Origin: Metapseudomonas resinovorans DSM 21078
Lineage (GTDB): Bacteria; Pseudomonadota; Gammaproteobacteria; Pseudomonadales; Pseudomonadaceae
Assembly: GCF_000423545.1 (NCBI RefSeq)
Contig: NZ_AUIE01000009.1
Location: 1-64,000, forward strand
Direction of reading: 5' to 3'
DNA length: 64,000 nt
Each line of letters opens with the position of its first letter. Positions within the stretch are counted from its first letter, which is position 1. Both the position numbers and the translations under genes were made by a program. This document shows, piece by piece, positions 1 through 8,957 of the stretch. The notes under the pieces were generated by a model that was not told the origin of the DNA, searched no databases, and worked only from the letters and a program-made list of their open reading frames with translations.

Positions 1-287
1 AAATACGCACTGGCCAGGCGCAGAATCTCGTTGGCTTTGCGCAGCTCGCGATTTTCGCGCTCCAGGGCTTTGATGCGTTCACGCTCGTCAGTGGTCGGCC
101 CAGGACGTTGGCCGGCATCGGTCTGATGGCGACGAATCCAGCCATGCAGGGTTTGCGCTGCACAGCCGATCTTCGGGGCAATGGCCTCAATGGCCGCCCA
201 CTCGGAGGGGTAGTCGTTCAGGTGCTCCAGAACCATGCGCACGGCACGTTCACGGACTTCAGGGGAGTAGGTCGCAGTCTTTCTCAT
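1..287 (-). CDS. IS3-family transposase OrfA, partial
   Basis: Reading leftward from an ATG at 287, the product is a helix-turn-helix protein of the IS3 OrfA type. It has a [14 protein letters not shown] start, the [16 protein letters not shown] helix-turn-helix and a leucine-zipper-like [20 protein letters not shown] segment, and runs off the left edge after about 95 codons. In this family OrfA binds the terminal repeats and is usually fused to OrfB by programmed -1 frameshifting; that site is not in view. The first 95 codons are intact, so the element may be functional. Confidence 0.85.
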   Translation of the reverse strand, partial: MRKTATYSPEVRERAVRMVLEHLNDYPSEWAAIEAIAPKIGCAAQTLHGWIRRHQTDAGQRPGPTTDERERIKALERENRELRKANEILRLASAY

Positions 288-337
288 GGCCTCATCTTCT
301 CAAGAGTTGAGGCCTCCACGAAACCCGGGGCGATTCA
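1..337 (-). mobile_element. IS3-family insertion sequence, orfA end (runs off left edge)
   Basis: The segment contains the transposase orfA start and, outside it, a terminal sequence that read on the minus strand begins TGAATCGCCCCGGGTTTCG. This is the TG...-type terminus, with the CCCCGGGTTT core, that I know from IS3-family elements of the IS51-like group. The tip is therefore placed at 337. The rest of the element, including orfB with the DDE catalytic domain, lies beyond the left edge. The 3-bp target duplication cannot be confirmed because the other end is not in the window. Confidence 0.75.
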
Positions 338-454
338 GAATCCCCTCACACGCAATCGCGACTAGAATTTCGCTGTCGACTCCTCTGAAGCCAGGTCAGA
401 TTTCCCCATGCAACGTCAGGTCACGAGCGTAAGTTCGGTCTCCAGGATACGGGT

Positions 455-1153
455 ATGACAAATCGACATGATAAAGCTGAAGCCGACGAGGATTTAGCAC
501 AGCTGGTAATAGGCCACGGACCCTGCACTTATCTAATGCTGCTCTTACTGGGCTTGATCCTCCTGTTTCCCTTTCTTGAGGAAGGTATCTTCGCCCGCAC
601 ATTGCTCGGCATTCTGTTTTCAATCGTGCTGCTCTTGGGCGCTTTTGCCACCAGGCAGACTCGGTGGGGGTTCAGTCTCAAACTGGGCTTGGCGTTGCTC
701 GGGGTTGGCCTTCAATGGGCGGCATTGTCGACTGCGAGTATCGCGATTCTTAAACTTGCCGGGGTAGCTTATGCGACGTCTCTTGCCGTCTCGTTCAGCG
801 GAGTGCTTCGCTATATTCTCAAGCGCGGGCCAATTACAGCCGACAAGCTGCATGGCGCGCTCGCGGGCTACATCATGCTGGCCTTCATGTGGTCCTTCAT
901 CTATGCCATGGTCGAGATATCCAGCGCTGGCTCATTTGGCCCTGGACACCTCGATTTCACACAGCCCGGCACTTTTTTCAAACTGATCTATTTTAGCCTG
1001 ACGACGCTCACGACCACCGGTTTCGGTGATGTTCTTCCATTGACCAATCACGCTCGCTCACTTGTGATGGTCGAAGAATTTTCAGGCGTCTTTTACGTTG
1101 GTGTTGTGATAGCGCGGCTCGCCGGTCTTTATCCGTCGAATCAGACTAAGTGA
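455..1153 (+). CDS. small potassium-channel-like membrane protein (Ion_trans_2)
   Basis: A 232-residue membrane protein. Hydrophobic segments at about 25-45, 48-65, 70-90 and 95-112 precede a pore module: a helix at about 138-155, a re-entrant pore loop with TLTTTGFGD (about 186-194) and a final helix at about 203-224. TTGFGD is the K+ selectivity-filter signature of two-helix pore domains, in the GFGD variant. No cytoplasmic RCK or cyclic-nucleotide domain follows, so gating is unexplained. The gene sits between two transposon remnants with no partner gene. The family call is firm; ion specificity is inferred from the filter alone. Confidence 0.75.
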   Translation: MTNRHDKAEADEDLAQLVIGHGPCTYLMLLLLGLILLFPFLEEGIFARTLLGILFSIVLLLGAFATRQTRWGFSLKLGLALLGVGLQWAALSTASIAILKLAGVAYATSLAVSFSGVLRYILKRGPITADKLHGALAGYIMLAFMWSFIYAMVEISSAGSFGPGHLDFTQPGTFFKLIYFSLTTLTTTGFGDVLPLTNHARSLVMVEEFSGVFYVGVVIARLAGLYPSNQTK

Positions 1154-1320
1154 CGCTCGACTTGCCCGAGCCGCCTAAATACACAATCAACCTGACTCTT
1201 CAGAGATTCGGGCGGCGATGTGTCCAGGTTTACAAGGGTGAACATCTGAAGCTGGCTCCGGGCGAGCCCTATCGGGGGATCGGCGCGGGCGCCCATTGTA
1301 ACGCCCGCGAGCATCGAGCG

Positions 1321-1611
1321 ATCACCGCCTTTGCTGGGCTTACCCCCAAGTTGCAGGAATCGGGCAAGCACAAAGGGCACGTGCGCATTTCCCGTGTGGG
1401 GTCGGCTCGACTCCACTCAGGTCTGTACATGCCGGCGATCACCTCGATGACCCACTACCCAGCGATCAATGCCCTGGCACAGCGTTTACTCACCCGCGAC
1501 AAGGCCAGCAAGCAGATCGTCTGCGCAGCCATACGCAAGCTGCTGCACATCGCGTACGGAGTCCTGAAATGGAGCAAGCCTTCCGATGTGCAAAAGGCAC
1601 GTGCCCGATAG
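1321..1611 (+). pseudogene. IS110-family transposase, C-terminal remnant
   Basis: The encoded tail contains AFAGLTPKLQESG, the R-I-S-R-x-G-x-A-R-L-x-x-x-L-Y-M-P-A motif and KLLHIAYGVLKW. Together these are the conserved Transposase_20 C-terminal half of IS110-family enzymes. The N-terminal DEDD RuvC-like catalytic domain is absent: upstream codons back to 1150 match nothing I recognise and abut the stop of the channel gene. This is therefore a decayed fragment rather than a working transposase. The following 270 bases to the LysR gene hold nothing recognisable. Confidence 0.75.
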
Positions 1612-1885
1612 AAATCAAGACGGTATCTACGTACAAAAAGAGCGGCCTGCCCAAAGTCTGTGAGGGAGATTGCGTTCAGAAAAGAAGATGCGGCTAACAA
1701 CTGGCACAATCTGTACCACCAAGGGGAAGCAACTCGTACTCTCCCGGCAACATGGGATGCAATCATCGGGATGGGGTGATGTCACTCATCCACGCACTCC
1801 TGATACAGCCGAGCAACTACGAAATTGTCGCTCCGAAGCTCGGCAACCCTGCCGAACATGGCTCAGTGGCATCAATGTCTGGCGT

Positions 1886-2851
1886 TCAGGGTGCACGCTT
1901 GAGATCGATCTTCATGGCATCAGCAAATGCCTTGATCAGAGGGCTTCGCGGCGTGTTGTGACGCAGAATCAGGCTGAAGGGTGTCTGGAGGCTGACAGCA
2001 TCAGGGCGAATTGCCCTCAAACGCCCGTCCTTGACCAGTTGAGCGGCATACTGACAGGGAAGAAAACCGATGAATCTACCCGTGAGGATCAGTATTGCGA
2101 CAGCTTCGACCTGCATCGCTGACGTGCTGACTTTCTCGGCATCAAAAAACTCTCTTTTGGCAGAATGTATCGCATAGCGATGATTGATGAAGTTAAAGTC
2201 TCTCAAATTCCCTATATCAACATCTTCATCTGACTGATCAAACAATTCGTGCCCAGCGCCGCAATACAAATTCGACTGCTCCTGATACATATCAAAATAA
2301 TCAAACTCTTCCCGTTTCTGATAGACCGGAACGATTCCCGCCACGAACCTCCCCTCGACAACTCCCCGCTCAACTTCATCCAACTGAGAAACACTCAGTC
2401 GTATTCTGACCCTGGGGGCTTCATCAGTGATACTTTTGAGTGCAGATATTAGCAATGAGTTCTTATCGAACAGCGTATTATCAATAACCCCAATACTAAG
2501 ATCGCCGATCAACTCATTCTGCGCACAACTTATCCTGTCGCGAAAACTCTCAACCGAGTTAAAGAGTTCGATGGATGCCTGATAGACCATCTGTCCCTCG
2601 TCGGTCAGGCTAAAACCCTCACGCCCCCGGCTGCATAGACGCATTCCAATGCGGATTTCAAGGTCAGAAATCTGTTTACTGATGGCCGCCAGGCCGACAT
2701 TCAACTCGTTTTGCGCCGCACTGAAGCCACCTGCCTCCACAACTGCCTTGAAAACTTTCAGCAGTTTGAAGTCCTGGCCGCTTAGCGCCATGGGCGCTCG
2801 AATTCTTGTCTTTCCGGGCAGGTTTCCGGATGTGGAAAGTGAGGTTTCCAT
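1886..2851 (-). CDS. LysR-family transcriptional regulator
   Basis: Has the classic LTTR layout: a winged helix-turn-helix in roughly the first 85 residues (FKAVVEAGGFSAAQNELN... AISKQISDLE, ending in LTDEGQ) and then a periplasmic-binding-like effector domain to residue 321. The ATG at 2851 is preferred because GAGG precedes it by about 11 bases; an internal ATG at 2791 would give a more standard N-terminus. It is transcribed away from the argH-like operon, the usual arrangement for a LysR regulator of a divergent catabolic operon. Its ligand is inferred to be the substrate or an intermediate of that pathway. Confidence 0.85.
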   Translation of the reverse strand: METSLSTSGNLPGKTRIRAPMALSGQDFKLLKVFKAVVEAGGFSAAQNELNVGLAAISKQISDLEIRIGMRLCSRGREGFSLTDEGQMVYQASIELFNSVESFRDRISCAQNELIGDLSIGVIDNTLFDKNSLLISALKSITDEAPRVRIRLSVSQLDEVERGVVEGRFVAGIVPVYQKREEFDYFDMYQEQSNLYCGAGHELFDQSDEDVDIGNLRDFNFINHRYAIHSAKREFFDAEKVSTSAMQVEAVAILILTGRFIGFLPCQYAAQLVKDGRLRAIRPDAVSLQTPFSLILRHNTPRSPLIKAFADAMKIDLKRAP

Positions 2852-3159
2852 GATGATTATTTACCTCGCGGTCGGCATTCAACAGGCTAGATCCCACAAC
2901 AAGAAACCAGCCGGCCTAATCATCATGAACACATACAACGGATCATTGCAACACGCTTTCTATCCGCGATTGAAGTCTCAACCGGCTGAATTCTATAGGT
3001 TTTATCTCGTCCACAAGGACAGGAAATCTTCCGCACTCCCATTCTGCCCAGAAACAAGTTATTGCCAGTGACCTTCAGGCCCTCAAGCATGTACTGAAAG
3101 ACACTTCGAAGTATTTGGGTACAACCGTTCTAAGTCGAAAAACGCGAGGAAAAACAACA
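2852..3159. promoter_or_regulatory. divergent lysR / argH-like intergenic region
   Basis: About 300 non-coding bases separate the two divergent genes and must hold both promoters and the LysR binding sites. One possible rightward sigma70 promoter is TTGAAG (2970-2975), an 18-base spacer and TATAGG (2994-2999); this is a weak match. No convincing LTTR box could be singled out. GAGG at 3147-3150 is the ribosome-binding site for the downstream gene. Confidence 0.35.
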
Positions 3160-4587
3160 ATGACTCAACCCACTGATCGCCTTTGGGGTGCCCGTTTCAA
3201 GAGTGGCCCGTCCGCAGCGCTGGCAGCTCTCTCGCGCTGCCCCGAACGCTACTTCCAACTCGCTCCGTACGATCTCGCCGGTTCCCGAGCGCATGCCCGC
3301 GAGCTGCAACGAGCCGGGCTGCTGGACGACGCAGAAACCCAGCGCATGCTGGAAGCAATCGACAGCATCGATGAAGATTTCCGCGCCGGCCGTATTAGCC
3401 CCACGCTGGACGACGAGGACGTGCATACCTTCCTTGAGCGCTTGCTGACCGAGCGGCTGGGCGCTTTGGGCGGGAAGCTCCGTGCTGGCCGTTCTCGAAA
3501 TGACCAGGCCTCCAACGACCTGCGTCTTTTCCTGCGTGACCATGCCCGTAAGTTGGCCGTACAGGTCCTGGACCTCCAGGACGCATTGGTGGAGCAGGCC
3601 GAGCAGCATATCGAGACCATCTGCCCCGGTTTTACCCACCTCCAGCAGGCCCAACCCATCACTTTCGCCCATCAGTTGCTGGCCCATTCGCAAGCCATGT
3701 TGCGCGACATACAGCGCCTGGCCGACTGGGACGCGCGCACCGGGTTGTCGCCCCTCGGCGCTGCGGCCATGGCCGGTTCGGCCATCGCACGCCAACCCCA
3801 GCAGTCCGCTGTTGAAATGGGATTCACCGCCCCCTGCGAAAACTCCATCGATGCAGTCGCCAGCCGGGACCATGTCGCTGAGTTCCTGTTCGTAACCGCC
3901 ATGCTGGGTATCAACATTTCCCGCCTGTCGGAAGAGTTCTGCCTGTGGTCCTCGCGCCAGTTCCGCTGGGTCGATCTGGATGACGCCTATGCCACCGGCA
4001 GTTCGATCATGCCGCAGAAGAAGAACCCTGATATTGCCGAACTGTCGCGCGGCAAGGCTGGCCGCCTGATTGGCAACCTGACCGGTCTGCTGTCAACGCT
4101 GAAATCTCTGCCGCTGTCCTATAACCGCGATCTTGCCGAAGACAAGAACGAAGTCCTGGACACCGTCGAAACGCTGAGCCTGGTCCTTCCCGCCATGGCG
4201 GGCATGGTCCGCACCATGCAGGTTCGCACGGACGAACTGCGCCGCCAGGCACCGCTCGGCTTCACCCTGGCAACCGAAGTCGCCGATTGGCTGGCAGTAC
4301 GCGGCGTGCCGTTCAAGGAGGCCCACGAGATCACTGGCGCGCTGGTACGTGCCTGTGAGGAGCAGGACATCGAACTGTGGGAAGCCAGTCCCGCCACCCT
4401 GGCAGATATCGATTCGCGTCTGACTGCGGATGTGCGTGACAGCCTGACCCTAGAGGCAGCCATTGCTGCGCGCAGTGGTTGGGGCGGTACAGCTCCGGAG
4501 CGCGTCCTGGAGCAGATCACCCGGCTGAAATCGGCCCTGGAAGGCCAGCGGGAGTGGACCGCGAATTACACCGGCCCACGCATTTGA
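3160..4587 (+). CDS. ArgH-family lyase (argininosuccinate lyase superfamily), probably catabolic
   Basis: A 475-residue member of the fumarase/aspartase superfamily, which performs anti-elimination releasing fumarate from N-substituted aspartates. Visible signatures are GKLRAGRSRNDQ near residue 105, THLQQAQP with the catalytic His region near 150, and the flexible-loop signature GSSIMPQKKNPD at 280-291 with the catalytic serine in the SS pair. The start is ATG 3160 after GCGAGGA; an upstream in-frame start lacks a good ribosome-binding site. It heads an ABC-transporter and hydrolase operon rather than arginine genes. Its sequence looks more like the actinobacterial ArgH clade than proteobacterial housekeeping ArgH. 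An EDDS/iminodisuccinate-lyase-like role is more likely than arginine synthesis, but is inference. Confidence 0.75.
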   Translation: MTQPTDRLWGARFKSGPSAALAALSRCPERYFQLAPYDLAGSRAHARELQRAGLLDDAETQRMLEAIDSIDEDFRAGRISPTLDDEDVHTFLERLLTERLGALGGKLRAGRSRNDQASNDLRLFLRDHARKLAVQVLDLQDALVEQAEQHIETICPGFTHLQQAQPITFAHQLLAHSQAMLRDIQRLADWDARTGLSPLGAAAMAGSAIARQPQQSAVEMGFTAPCENSIDAVASRDHVAEFLFVTAMLGINISRLSEEFCLWSSRQFRWVDLDDAYATGSSIMPQKKNPDIAELSRGKAGRLIGNLTGLLSTLKSLPLSYNRDLAEDKNEVLDTVETLSLVLPAMAGMVRTMQVRTDELRRQAPLGFTLATEVADWLAVRGVPFKEAHEITGALVRACEEQDIELWEASPATLADIDSRLTADVRDSLTLEAAIAARSGWGGTAPERVLEQITRLKSALEGQREWTANYTGPRI

Positions 4588-4601
4588 GCCTTACCTGAAC
4601 G

Positions 4602-4626
4602 AAGCGCGCTCCCCTGGGACGCGCTT
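4602..4626 (+). terminator. intercistronic hairpin after the lyase gene
   Basis: AAGCGCG (4602-4608) pairs perfectly with CGCGCTT (4620-4626) across an 11-base loop, in the 92-base gap between the lyase and the permease gene. There is no T-run, so it is more likely an mRNA-processing or attenuating hairpin than a strong terminator. Confidence 0.3.
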
Positions 4627-4679
4627 TCAAGATCGACCGATAAGCCGCAGCGCTCTTGCGCCGCCTTCGGAGCAACACC

Positions 4680-5558
4680 ATGAGTCAATTACAAGCACAA
4701 CGCCTGGCCGCCGAACGCAAGAAAGCTGAAAGCGAGTTCGACATCACGCAGTACGAGCATGTGCCACGTCGCTACTACGGGCGCATGTTCTTCGCCACGC
4801 TGATCGTGGTCCTGTTGATCGGCCTCGGGAACGCCTTCGCCAAGGGACAGATCGAGTGGTCCTACGTCGGCCAGTTCCTGACCTCAGAAGCGATTCTCTT
4901 CGGCCTCCTGAACACCATTGTGATGTCCGTGCTGGCCATGATCCTTGGGGTCATCTTCGGGGTAGTCACTGCGGTCATGCGCATGTCGCATAACCCTATC
5001 CTTCAGTACGTTGCCCTGGCCTATACCTGGCTGTTTCGCGGTACGCCGCTGATCCTGCAGCTGCTGCTGTGGTTCAACCTTGCGCTGATCTTCCCCGTCA
5101 TCAGCATTCCGGGCCTTTTCCAGATCGAGACCGTGACCGTGATGACGCCCTTCGTCGCGGCCCTGCTTGGTCTGAGCATCAACCAGGGGGCCTACACCGC
5201 CGAAGTGGTACGTGCCGGTCTGCTCTCCGTCGATACCGGCCAATATGAAGCGGCCAAGTCCATTGGCATGCCGCGCCTGCAGTCGCTCAAGCGAATCATC
5301 CTGCCCCAGGCCATGCGGATCATCATCCCGCCGGTGGGCAATGAGTTTATCGGCATGGTGAAGATGACCAGTCTGGCCAGCGTCATCCAGTACTCCGAGC
5401 TGCTGCATAACGCCCAGAACATCTACTACGCCAACGCCCGCGTCATGGAGCTGCTGATTGTTGCGGGTATCTGGTACCTCGCCGTCGTTACCGTCCTGTC
5501 GTTCGGCCAGAGCCGGCTGGAACGCTACTTCGCCAAAGGCGCAGGCAAGCGCTCCTGA
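4680..5558 (+). CDS. amino-acid-type ABC transporter permease (HisM/GlnP family)
   Basis: A 292-residue inner-membrane permease of the polar amino acid family. It has a cytoplasmic N-terminus of about 40 residues, five to six hydrophobic helices, and the EAA loop near residues 195-215 ([20 protein letters not shown]) that docks on the ATPase. The start chosen is ATG 4680, following TTCGGAG. It is the only permease gene in the operon, so the transporter may work as a homodimer. It is followed 26 bases later by its ATPase gene and then by a family 3 binding protein. Confidence 0.9.
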   Translation: MSQLQAQRLAAERKKAESEFDITQYEHVPRRYYGRMFFATLIVVLLIGLGNAFAKGQIEWSYVGQFLTSEAILFGLLNTIVMSVLAMILGVIFGVVTAVMRMSHNPILQYVALAYTWLFRGTPLILQLLLWFNLALIFPVISIPGLFQIETVTVMTPFVAALLGLSINQGAYTAEVVRAGLLSVDTGQYEAAKSIGMPRLQSLKRIILPQAMRIIIPPVGNEFIGMVKMTSLASVIQYSELLHNAQNIYYANARVMELLIVAGIWYLAVVTVLSFGQSRLERYFAKGAGKRS

Positions 5559-5584
5559 TCGCCCACGTCGTGAGAGATATCCCC

Positions 5585-6349
5585 ATGAGAAGCATCGTCA
5601 AGGCTGTCGGCCTGAATAAATATTACGGCGATTTCCACGCCCTCAAAGACGTCAACCTGGAGATCGAACAAGGCGAAGTGCTCTGCGTCATCGGCCCTTC
5701 CGGGTCGGGCAAGAGCACCTTCCTGCGCTGCATCAACCAACTCGAGAAAGTCGATAGCGGCGGTCTCTGGGTAGACGGCGAACTGGTTGGCTATCGCATG
5801 GTCGGCCGCAAGCTCTACGAGTTGAACGAAACCCAGATCGCCCGCCAGCGCCTGGCCACCGGCATGGTTTTCCAGCGCTTCAACCTTTTCCCGCACATGA
5901 CTGTGCTGGAGAACATCGTCGAAGGCCCCTGTCAGGTACTCAAGCGTTCACCCAAGGAAGCCACCGACGAGGCCGTCGAGTTGCTGGCCCGAGTCGGTCT
6001 GGCCGACAAGCGCAATCACTACCCCATTCAGCTTTCCGGCGGTCAGCAGCAGCGTGTTGCAATCGCCCGGGCTCTGGCCATGCGGCCGAAGCTGATGCTG
6101 TTCGACGAACCCACCTCCGCACTCGACCCGGAACTGGTCGGCGAGGTGCTCTCGGTCATGCGTGACCTCGCCAAAAGCGGGATGACCATGGTCGTTGTAA
6201 CCCACGAACTGGGTTTCGCCCGCGAGGTTTCCAACCGCGTGGTGTTCATGGATGGCGGCCAAGTCGTGGAAGCCGGAAGCCCTGAAGAAGTCCTGTTGAC
6301 CCCACAAAATCCACGCACCCAAAACTTTATTTCTGCCGTTCGCGCCTAG
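5585..6349 (+). CDS. amino-acid-type ABC transporter ATPase (HisP/GlnQ family)
   Basis: A 254-residue nucleotide-binding subunit. It has Walker [10 protein letters not shown] (about 37-45), the Q-loop in [13 protein letters not shown], the signature LSGGQQQR (about 150), Walker [13 protein letters not shown] (about 169-180) and the switch histidine in VVTHELGF. An alternative GTG at 5570 would add five residues; the ATG at 5585 gives the usual family start. It energises uptake by the neighbouring permease with the 6383-7201 binding protein. Confidence 0.92.
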   Translation: MRSIVKAVGLNKYYGDFHALKDVNLEIEQGEVLCVIGPSGSGKSTFLRCINQLEKVDSGGLWVDGELVGYRMVGRKLYELNETQIARQRLATGMVFQRFNLFPHMTVLENIVEGPCQVLKRSPKEATDEAVELLARVGLADKRNHYPIQLSGGQQQRVAIARALAMRPKLMLFDEPTSALDPELVGEVLSVMRDLAKSGMTMVVVTHELGFAREVSNRVVFMDGGQVVEAGSPEEVLLTPQNPRTQNFISAVRA

Positions 6350-6382
6350 TCGCCAATAACAATCCCAAGAGAATGAACGTAC

Positions 6383-7201
6383 ATGAAAAAGCTGATCCTC
6401 TCCTCCGTACTAATGGGCCTTGCCGTTTCCGCGCAGGCATCCGCTGAACTCCCGGCAGCTATCAAGGAAAAAGGCGAAATCGTTGCGGCAATCATGCCCA
6501 ACTACCCGCCCATGGACTTCAAGGACCCCGCGACCAACGAGCTGACCGGCGTCGACTATGACCTCGGCAACGCGCTGGCCGAACGCCTTGGCGTGAAGAT
6601 CAAATGGCAGGAAACCGCCTTCGAGCAGATGGTCAGCGCGCTGACCACCAAACGTGTGGACATCATCCTGTCCGGTATGACCGATACCGAGGAGCGACAG
6701 AAGACGGTCACCTTCGTCGACTATTTCACCAGCGGGCCGCAGTTCTACACCCTGCAGAGCCGCGAGGACCTCACGGAGATGACCGACCTCTGCGGCAAGA
6801 AAGTGGGGACCAGCCGACGCACCACCTTCCCCGCCGAAATCGCAGCCTGGAGCAAGGCCAACTGCGAAGCCGCCGGCAAGCCGGCAGTTATCGTCGTCGG
6901 TGCGGAAGGCAGCGCAGATGCGCGCGCCCAGCTTCGCCAGCGCCGCCTGGACGCCGCCATGCAGGGCAGTGAAACCGTGCCCTACATCATGTCCCTGGAG
7001 AAGAACACCTTCAAACCGCTGGGCAATGCCATCTCCCGCCAACTGACCGGGCTGGGCGTCAGCAACACCAACCCCGAGCTGGCCAAGGCTGTGGCCGATG
7101 CGCTGCAAAGCATGATCGCCGATGGCAGCTATCAGGCGATCCTGAAGAAATGGGACCTTGAGGAAGGCGCTATTGAGCGCGTCACCATCAACGGCAAGTA
7201 A
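6383..7201 (+). CDS. periplasmic solute-binding protein, family 3 (SBP_bac_3)
   Basis: A 272-residue secreted protein with a Sec signal peptide (MKKLILSSVLMGLAVSAQA, cleavage near residue 19-21). It then shows the family 3 two-lobe pattern: IMPNYPPMDFKD, LTGVDYDLGNALAERLG, and DIILSGMTDTEERQKTVTFVD. It should capture the solute in the periplasm for the permease/ATPase pair just upstream. The position within a lyase/deacetylase/MmgE operon suggests an amino-acid-like, possibly N-substituted, ligand; that specificity is inferred from context only. Confidence 0.92.
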   Translation: MKKLILSSVLMGLAVSAQASAELPAAIKEKGEIVAAIMPNYPPMDFKDPATNELTGVDYDLGNALAERLGVKIKWQETAFEQMVSALTTKRVDIILSGMTDTEERQKTVTFVDYFTSGPQFYTLQSREDLTEMTDLCGKKVGTSRRTTFPAEIAAWSKANCEAAGKPAVIVVGAEGSADARAQLRQRRLDAAMQGSETVPYIMSLEKNTFKPLGNAISRQLTGLGVSNTNPELAKAVADALQSMIADGSYQAILKKWDLEEGAIERVTINGK

Positions 7202-7216
7202 CTTCGGAGCACACTC

Positions 7217-8065
7217 ATGTCCCCCTCGACCACGCCCAACTGGCCCGGCGAAAGCCGGGCCAGCATGGCCTTGGCCTTCGACGTTGACGGCCCGACGGGC
7301 GATGCGATGCTCAACGGATCGATCTGGCAAAAGCCTGAGTATTTCGGCTTCGGCGCATACGATCCTTATCGCGCCCTGCCACGCATCCTTGATCTGCTCG
7401 ACGCCGTCCGCATCCCGGCGACATTCTTCGTACCCGCATGGGTGGTGGAGAACTGGCCCCGGCAGTGCCAGGCGATTGTCGAGCGGGGACATGAAGTGGC
7501 TTATCACGGCTACAAACATGAATCCTTCTATGCGCTGGAGCTGGAGGAGCAGCGCCAGGTGATGGAGAAGTGTCGGGAAGTCTTCTGGAAGGTTCTGGGT
7601 ATCCGCGCCGAAGGATTCCGCACCCCGTCCGGAGATTGGCACACCCATACACCCGGAATGCTCCTGGACGCTGGCGTGATCTACTCCAGCAGCATGCGCG
7701 GCGATGACCGCCCCTACCTGGTCAACGTCGCCGGTCACTCCCGGCCGCTGGTGGAAATCCCGGGCCACTGGGAGCTCGACGACTATGCCTCCCTGGCTTA
7801 CACCAAGGGGCCGAACTTCCCTTCCGGGCTGGACCGCACGGCCAGCTATGAACTGACCCTCGATAACTGGTGCCGCGAATTTGACGGCGCCATGGACGAA
7901 GGGTTGTGCCTGACCACCCTGTTCCATCCGAAGATTACCGGTAAGCCCGGCAGGCTCCTGCTTCTGGAGCGCCTCTTCGAGCATATGCGTAAACGTGACG
8001 ATGTGTGGTTCGCCACCTGCCGCGATGTTGCGCACTGGACGCTGAAGGAGCATGGCAATGACTGA
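7217..8065 (+). CDS. polysaccharide deacetylase family protein (NodB/PuuE-like), metal ligands kept
   Basis: A 282-residue cytoplasmic (no signal peptide) carbohydrate-esterase-4 type protein. Motif 1 is FDVDG (D22, D24), motif 2 is YHGYKHE with H97 and H101, motif 3 is FRTPSGDW, and a late FHPKITGKPGR motif follows. The Asp-His-His metal triad looks complete. Soluble members without a signal peptide act on small C-N substrates such as allantoin or cyclic imides rather than on polysaccharide. Its operon with a lyase and amino-acid transporter fits a small-molecule amidohydrolase. It overlaps the related gene that follows. Confidence 0.8.
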   Translation: MSPSTTPNWPGESRASMALAFDVDGPTGDAMLNGSIWQKPEYFGFGAYDPYRALPRILDLLDAVRIPATFFVPAWVVENWPRQCQAIVERGHEVAYHGYKHESFYALELEEQRQVMEKCREVFWKVLGIRAEGFRTPSGDWHTHTPGMLLDAGVIYSSSMRGDDRPYLVNVAGHSRPLVEIPGHWELDDYASLAYTKGPNFPSGLDRTASYELTLDNWCREFDGAMDEGLCLTTLFHPKITGKPGRLLLLERLFEHMRKRDDVWFATCRDVAHWTLKEHGND

Positions 8066-8957
8066 CCTGCCAATCTGGCCCACTCCCTATCGCTGCGCGG
8101 TGGTGGTAACCGTCGACTACAACGACACTCACGGCATTCTCACCCAGGCACCTGCGGTAGCTGGCCGCGACAAGACATTGTCCGTCTGGCGCTATGGCAC
8201 CACTCGCGGCGTCGCCCGCCTGCTGGATACCCTGGCGGACCTGAACGTACGTAGTTCCTGGTGCATTCCCGGCATAGTCGCTGAGGAAAACCCCGATCAG
8301 ATCGATGCGATTCTCAAAGGCGGACACGAGATCGCCTGTGCCGGCTACCGGCACCAGGACTACGACTTGCTCAGCCTCGCTGAACAGGAGGCTGAACTGG
8401 AGCGCGGCTGCAGCGTCCTGGCCCGCCTCACCGGCCACAAGCCACGGGGTTTCCGCTTGCCTGCGGGCAACTGGGCACCAGGCTTCCCCGAAGCAATGCG
8501 CCGCCTGGGCATTCGCTGGTCGTCGTCCCTGCGCGGCGATGATCTGCCCTTTGCGCACCTGCAGTCAGTTCCGGGTAGCGCGCCCTTGATCGAGTTGCCG
8601 CTGCATTATGAGTTGGAGGACGAGCCCTATTTCGCGTTCAACCTCAGCCCAGCGGTGCCGCCCGCCCAATCACGAATTGCCTCGTATAGCCACACTCTGA
8701 AGAACCTGCAGATGGACTTCGCCGGGTTCCACCGCTATGGCCTTTGCTACGTGCTGCGGCTTCACCCGGAGATCATCGGAACTCCGGGCCGCATTGGACT
8801 CCTGCGCGAGCTTATGGAAGGCATCCAACAGCACCCAGATGTCTGGATCGCCACTGCCGAAGAGGTGGCGCAGTGGTGGGCGCAATCCGGCCCCGCACTC
8901 CCCGATGACCATCCTGCCGCTGTATACGCCCGCCATACCACGGAGCATCAACTGTGA
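8058..8957 (+). CDS. second polysaccharide deacetylase-like protein, one His ligand missing
   Basis: A roughly 299-residue paralogue of the preceding gene. ATG 8058 is chosen because AAGGAG at 8045-8050 is seven bases upstream; the ATG at 8052 is too close. It has motif 1-like VDYND (D20, D23) and motif 3 FRLPAGNWAP. Motif 2 reads ACAGYRHQDY, so the first His of H-x3-H is replaced by Ala95 while H99 remains. The late LHPEIIGTPGR motif is kept. The loss of a metal ligand recalls metal-independent PuuE-type enzymes, or a regulatory subunit partnering the intact paralogue. Gene overlap suggests coupled translation. Confidence 0.78.
   Translation: MTDLPIWPTPYRCAVVVTVDYNDTHGILTQAPAVAGRDKTLSVWRYGTTRGVARLLDTLADLNVRSSWCIPGIVAEENPDQIDAILKGGHEIACAGYRHQDYDLLSLAEQEAELERGCSVLARLTGHKPRGFRLPAGNWAPGFPEAMRRLGIRWSSSLRGDDLPFAHLQSVPGSAPLIELPLHYELEDEPYFAFNLSPAVPPAQSRIASYSHTLKNLQMDFAGFHRYGLCYVLRLHPEIIGTPGRIGLLRELMEGIQQHPDVWIATAEEVAQWWAQSGPALPDDHPAAVYARHTTEHQL

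Noticed and set aside
1670-2122. 150-codon plus-strand open frame between the IS110 remnant and lysR
   Set aside because: No family resemblance; most of it is antisense to the LysR gene and no ribosome-binding site supports it.
3160-4587. Calling the gene housekeeping argH
   Set aside because: The context is a transporter/hydrolase operon under a divergent LysR, and the sequence looks divergent from Pseudomonas ArgH. The symbol was withheld.
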